This document shows, one piece after another, positions 62,081 through 64,000 of a stretch of 64,000 nt of DNA. The stretch comes from Granulicella sibirica. GTDB lineage: Bacteria; Acidobacteriota; Terriglobia; Terriglobales; Acidobacteriaceae. The translations under genes and the position numbers were made by a program. The notes under the pieces are model-generated. The model was not told the origin of the DNA. It did not search any database and saw only the letters and a program-made list of their open reading frames with translations. The stretch is from NCBI RefSeq assembly GCF_004115155.1, contig NZ_RDSM01000003.1:992001-1056000 (forward strand), given 5' to 3'. Each line of letters opens with the position of its first letter. Position 1 is the first letter of the stretch.

Positions 62081-63588
62081 TTGAAGCGTTCCTTGGAGTT
62101 TGTTCTTTTCCTGCTTGCTGCCCTGGCGTGTCATGGGCAGACGGGTAATGCTGTGAAGATCAGTGCGAGCGATCTTCGGGCGGATGCCGCGATTCTCCGG
62201 AGCGCGTATGAGACGCTGCATCCGGGGCTCTATCGGTACAGCACGAAGGCGGAGATGGATGGGAAGTTCGTTGCGTTAGACCACCGCCTCGATCATAACC
62301 AGACGCTCCAGGATGCCTTTCTGGCGTTTTCGGAGTTCGCTGCGAGTGTGAAGTGCGGGCATACGCAGGCGAATCCTTTCAACCAGTCGAAGGCTGTCGT
62401 GGAGGCGCTGTTCAAGAGCCCGACGCGGCTTCCGTTCTACTTTGAGTGGATCGACCGGCGCATGATTGTGACGCGGGATTTTACGGTTGGCCGTGTGCTT
62501 CCTCGCGGGACGGAGGTGACGTGGATCAATGGGGTGGCGGCTTCGGCGGTTCTTGCCCGGCTGCTGTCGGTTGCGCGTGCCGATGGAGCGAACGATAGCA
62601 AGCGGGTCGCGCAGCTTGGGGTGAATGGCGATAGCGAGTACGAGACGTTCGATCTTTACTTCCCGATGTTCTTTCCGTCGGCGGGAGGTAGCGTGGCTCT
62701 GGTGACTAAGAAGCCGAATGCGAGGCGAGAGGAACGGGTGTCGGTGAAGACGCTGACGTTCGAGGAGCGGATTGCGCCGATCAAGGAGCGGGAGGCGCAG
62801 CGCAAAGGTGGTGATCAGGCGCTCTTTGAATGGAGGTATCTGCCGGATGGAAGCGCTTATCTGCGGATGCCGACCTGGGCTCTCTATAACAGCAAGTGGG
62901 ATTGGAAGACGTGGCTTCACGGGCATCTGGATGAGTTAGCCGAGCGTGGGTCGCCTGGGCTCGTTCTCGATCTTCGGGGCAACGAAGGGGGAGACGATGT
63001 CGGGAATGAAATTATTCCGTATCTCATCGATGCGCCGGTTACGCTCTCGTCGATGCGGCGGCTGGTGCGGTATCGGAAGGTGCCGGATGATCTGGTTCCT
63101 TATCTCGATACCTGGGATAAGAGCTTTCGGGACTGGGGTGGCTCGGCGATGGATATGTCCGAACCGTGGCCTACGGCTCCGGTGGGCGTGTCGTATCTGA
63201 GGTTGAAGCGCTATGACGATGGGGAGTCGGGGGATGTGATCAAGCCGGCGGGGAAGCGGTTCAAGGGCAAGGTCTTTGTCTGATCGATGCGGTGAATAGC
63301 TCGGCTACGTTTCAGTTTGCGCAGAGTGTGCAGAGGCTTCATCTTGGGACGCTGGTTGGGCAGCCGACGGGTGGAAGCCAGCGCGGGATCAATGGTGGGG
63401 CTTTCTTCTTTTTGCGGCTGCCTCACTCTGGGATTGAGATGGATCTGCCGTTGATTGGGACGTTTCCGCTGACGGCGGCGGCGGATGCGGGGGTTACTCC
63501 GGATGTGCTGGTTAAGGCGACGGTGGGGGATGTTGCGAGTGATCGGGATGCGGATATGGAGGCCGTGATGAAGGCTATGTTTCACTAG
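62081..63588 (+). pseudogene. S41-family (tail-specific protease-like) peptidase, frameshifted
   Basis: The likely start is TTG 62081, giving a signal peptide (KRSLEFVLFLLAALACHGQ); the open frame begins at 61976. A helical N-terminal domain (SDLRADAAILRSAYETLHPGLYRY... SVKCGHTQ) and a PDZ-like middle part lead to the S41 core with LVLDLRGNEGGDD. The frame then stops at TGA 63281, while protein-like sequence continues in the -1 frame from CTG 63280: LIDAVNSSATFQFAQS with the presumed catalytic Ser, then TLVGQPTGGSQRGINGG, to TAG 63588. One missing base near 63277-63281 explains this. As written, the product lacks its active site. Confidence 0.78.
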
Positions 63589-63771
63589 TTGGCAGCTAAA
63601 GCTCTCTCGTGAGCTGGACTGCTTCGTAGGAGCTTGGCGTGGGTACGCTGGCCGGAGCGGCTCATCGCTGAAGCTTCCGGCGCGATCGTGAGGGGAGTCC
63701 GCTCTTGACTTCTGACTGAGTCTCGGATGTGCTGGTGATGACGAGACGAATACAGAGATTAGGAGCGAATC

Positions 63772-64000
63772 ATGAAAGTCTTGCCGCAAATCAACGAGGA
63801 GGGGCTACCCTTTACGGATTCTCGGTTATGCAGCATCCTGTTGCGGACGATCGTCCTCTTGAACCTAATGCTTGTTGTTTTCACCTGGTCGATTTGGTAC
63901 GAAGGTGATGGGCGCCACTCTGGCGCGGCTGATCAACTCTTTGGAAACCTTCGTTTGGGCGGTTTCCGCGCCGACTTGATCTACCTCTTCTCATCCAGTT
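63772..64000 (+). CDS. Membrane protein, N-terminal part (continues past window end)
   Basis: ATG 63772 follows AGGAG by six bases and the frame stays open for 76 codons to the edge of the window. The visible part has a short polar start and one transmembrane helix (LLRTIVLLNLMLVVFTWSIW), then a polar stretch ending YLFSS. Too little is present to assign a family. The 183 bp before it, after the frameshifted peptidase, shows nothing I can name. Confidence 0.6.
   Translation, partial: MKVLPQINEEGLPFTDSRLCSILLRTIVLLNLMLVVFTWSIWYEGDGRHSGAADQLFGNLRLGGFRADLIYLFSSS

Noticed and set aside
63277..63283. Programmed -1 frameshifting in the S41 peptidase gene
   Set aside because: No slippery heptamer or downstream stimulatory structure is apparent; a single-base deletion or read error explains it more simply.
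1..64000. CRISPR arrays, prophage or intact insertion sequences
   Set aside because: No regularly spaced direct repeats, phage structural or integrase genes, or complete transposase with terminal repeats were seen on reading the window.

Overview
The window is a GC-rich stretch (roughly 60% by eye) of a bacterial chromosome. The gene families present point to a soil acidobacterium of the Terriglobia/Acidobacteriaceae type (inference). These families include a YVTN-type beta-propeller lipoprotein, a PA2169-family four-helix bundle protein, an ankyrin protein with a conserved N-terminal region, a DsbD-alpha-only protein, a plant-polysaccharide GH105 enzyme next to araB/galK/galT, and several palindromic repeat families. 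Most genes are ordinary chromosomal genes; there is no prophage, CRISPR array or intact insertion sequence.

Layout. 0-8.7 kb: RNA methyltransferase (cut by the window edge), TsaC, a YdcF-like protein, a DUF92 membrane protein, the beta-propeller lipoprotein, a PRISE-type reductase, an RsbU-like phosphatase, a frameshifted exported protein and an NTF2-like protein. 8.7-10.3 kb: an ECF sigma factor coupled to an RskA-like anti-sigma factor. 10.5-15 kb: TlyA, NAD kinase, a membrane adenylate/guanylate cyclase and an unknown exported protein. 15.2-20.9 kb: a minus-strand iron-transport locus (FTR1-DUF2318 fusion, two FtsX-type permeases, an ABC ATPase) with tRNA-Arg, a small ferredoxin-fold-like protein and a thioredoxin lipoprotein upstream. 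20.9-27.3 kb: a GT2 glycosyltransferase and a YbbA/YbbP/TesA-type locus with an acyltransferase inserted. 27.4-29.7 kb: a pterin/tRNA-modification operon (two different 6-pyruvoyl-tetrahydropterin synthase homologues, folE, truB). 29.7-35 kb: sugar catabolism (araB, GH105, galK, galT).

35-43.2 kb: a YpdA-like flavoprotein, two orphan response regulators (one with an Hpt domain), a DUF3999 protein, a secreted phosphoesterase, a Tat-exported multicopper oxidase and, convergent to it, an ECF sigma factor with a cysteine-rich tail. That sigma gene is preceded by a 24-codon ORF with eight cysteines; together they look like a copper/metal-responsive module of CorE type. 43.2-45.1 kb is a low-coding island: an mqsA-like antitoxin broken by an 11-bp tandem duplication, a decayed REP-associated tyrosine transposase between two REP elements, and a small membrane protein. 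45.1-64 kb: ftsK, small membrane and stress proteins, a class A penicillin-binding protein, proS, a Crp-family regulator, a ResA/DsbD-alpha pair, a diguanylate cyclase, gltX, a Gly/Lys-repeat exported protein, an ankyrin protein, a membrane protein and a frameshifted S41 peptidase.

One large-scale signal is independent of genes. The plus strand is C-rich to about 34-35 kb and G-rich after it, whichever strand the genes are on. That is a GC-skew inversion of the kind seen at a replication origin, at the edge of a large inversion, or at an assembly join.
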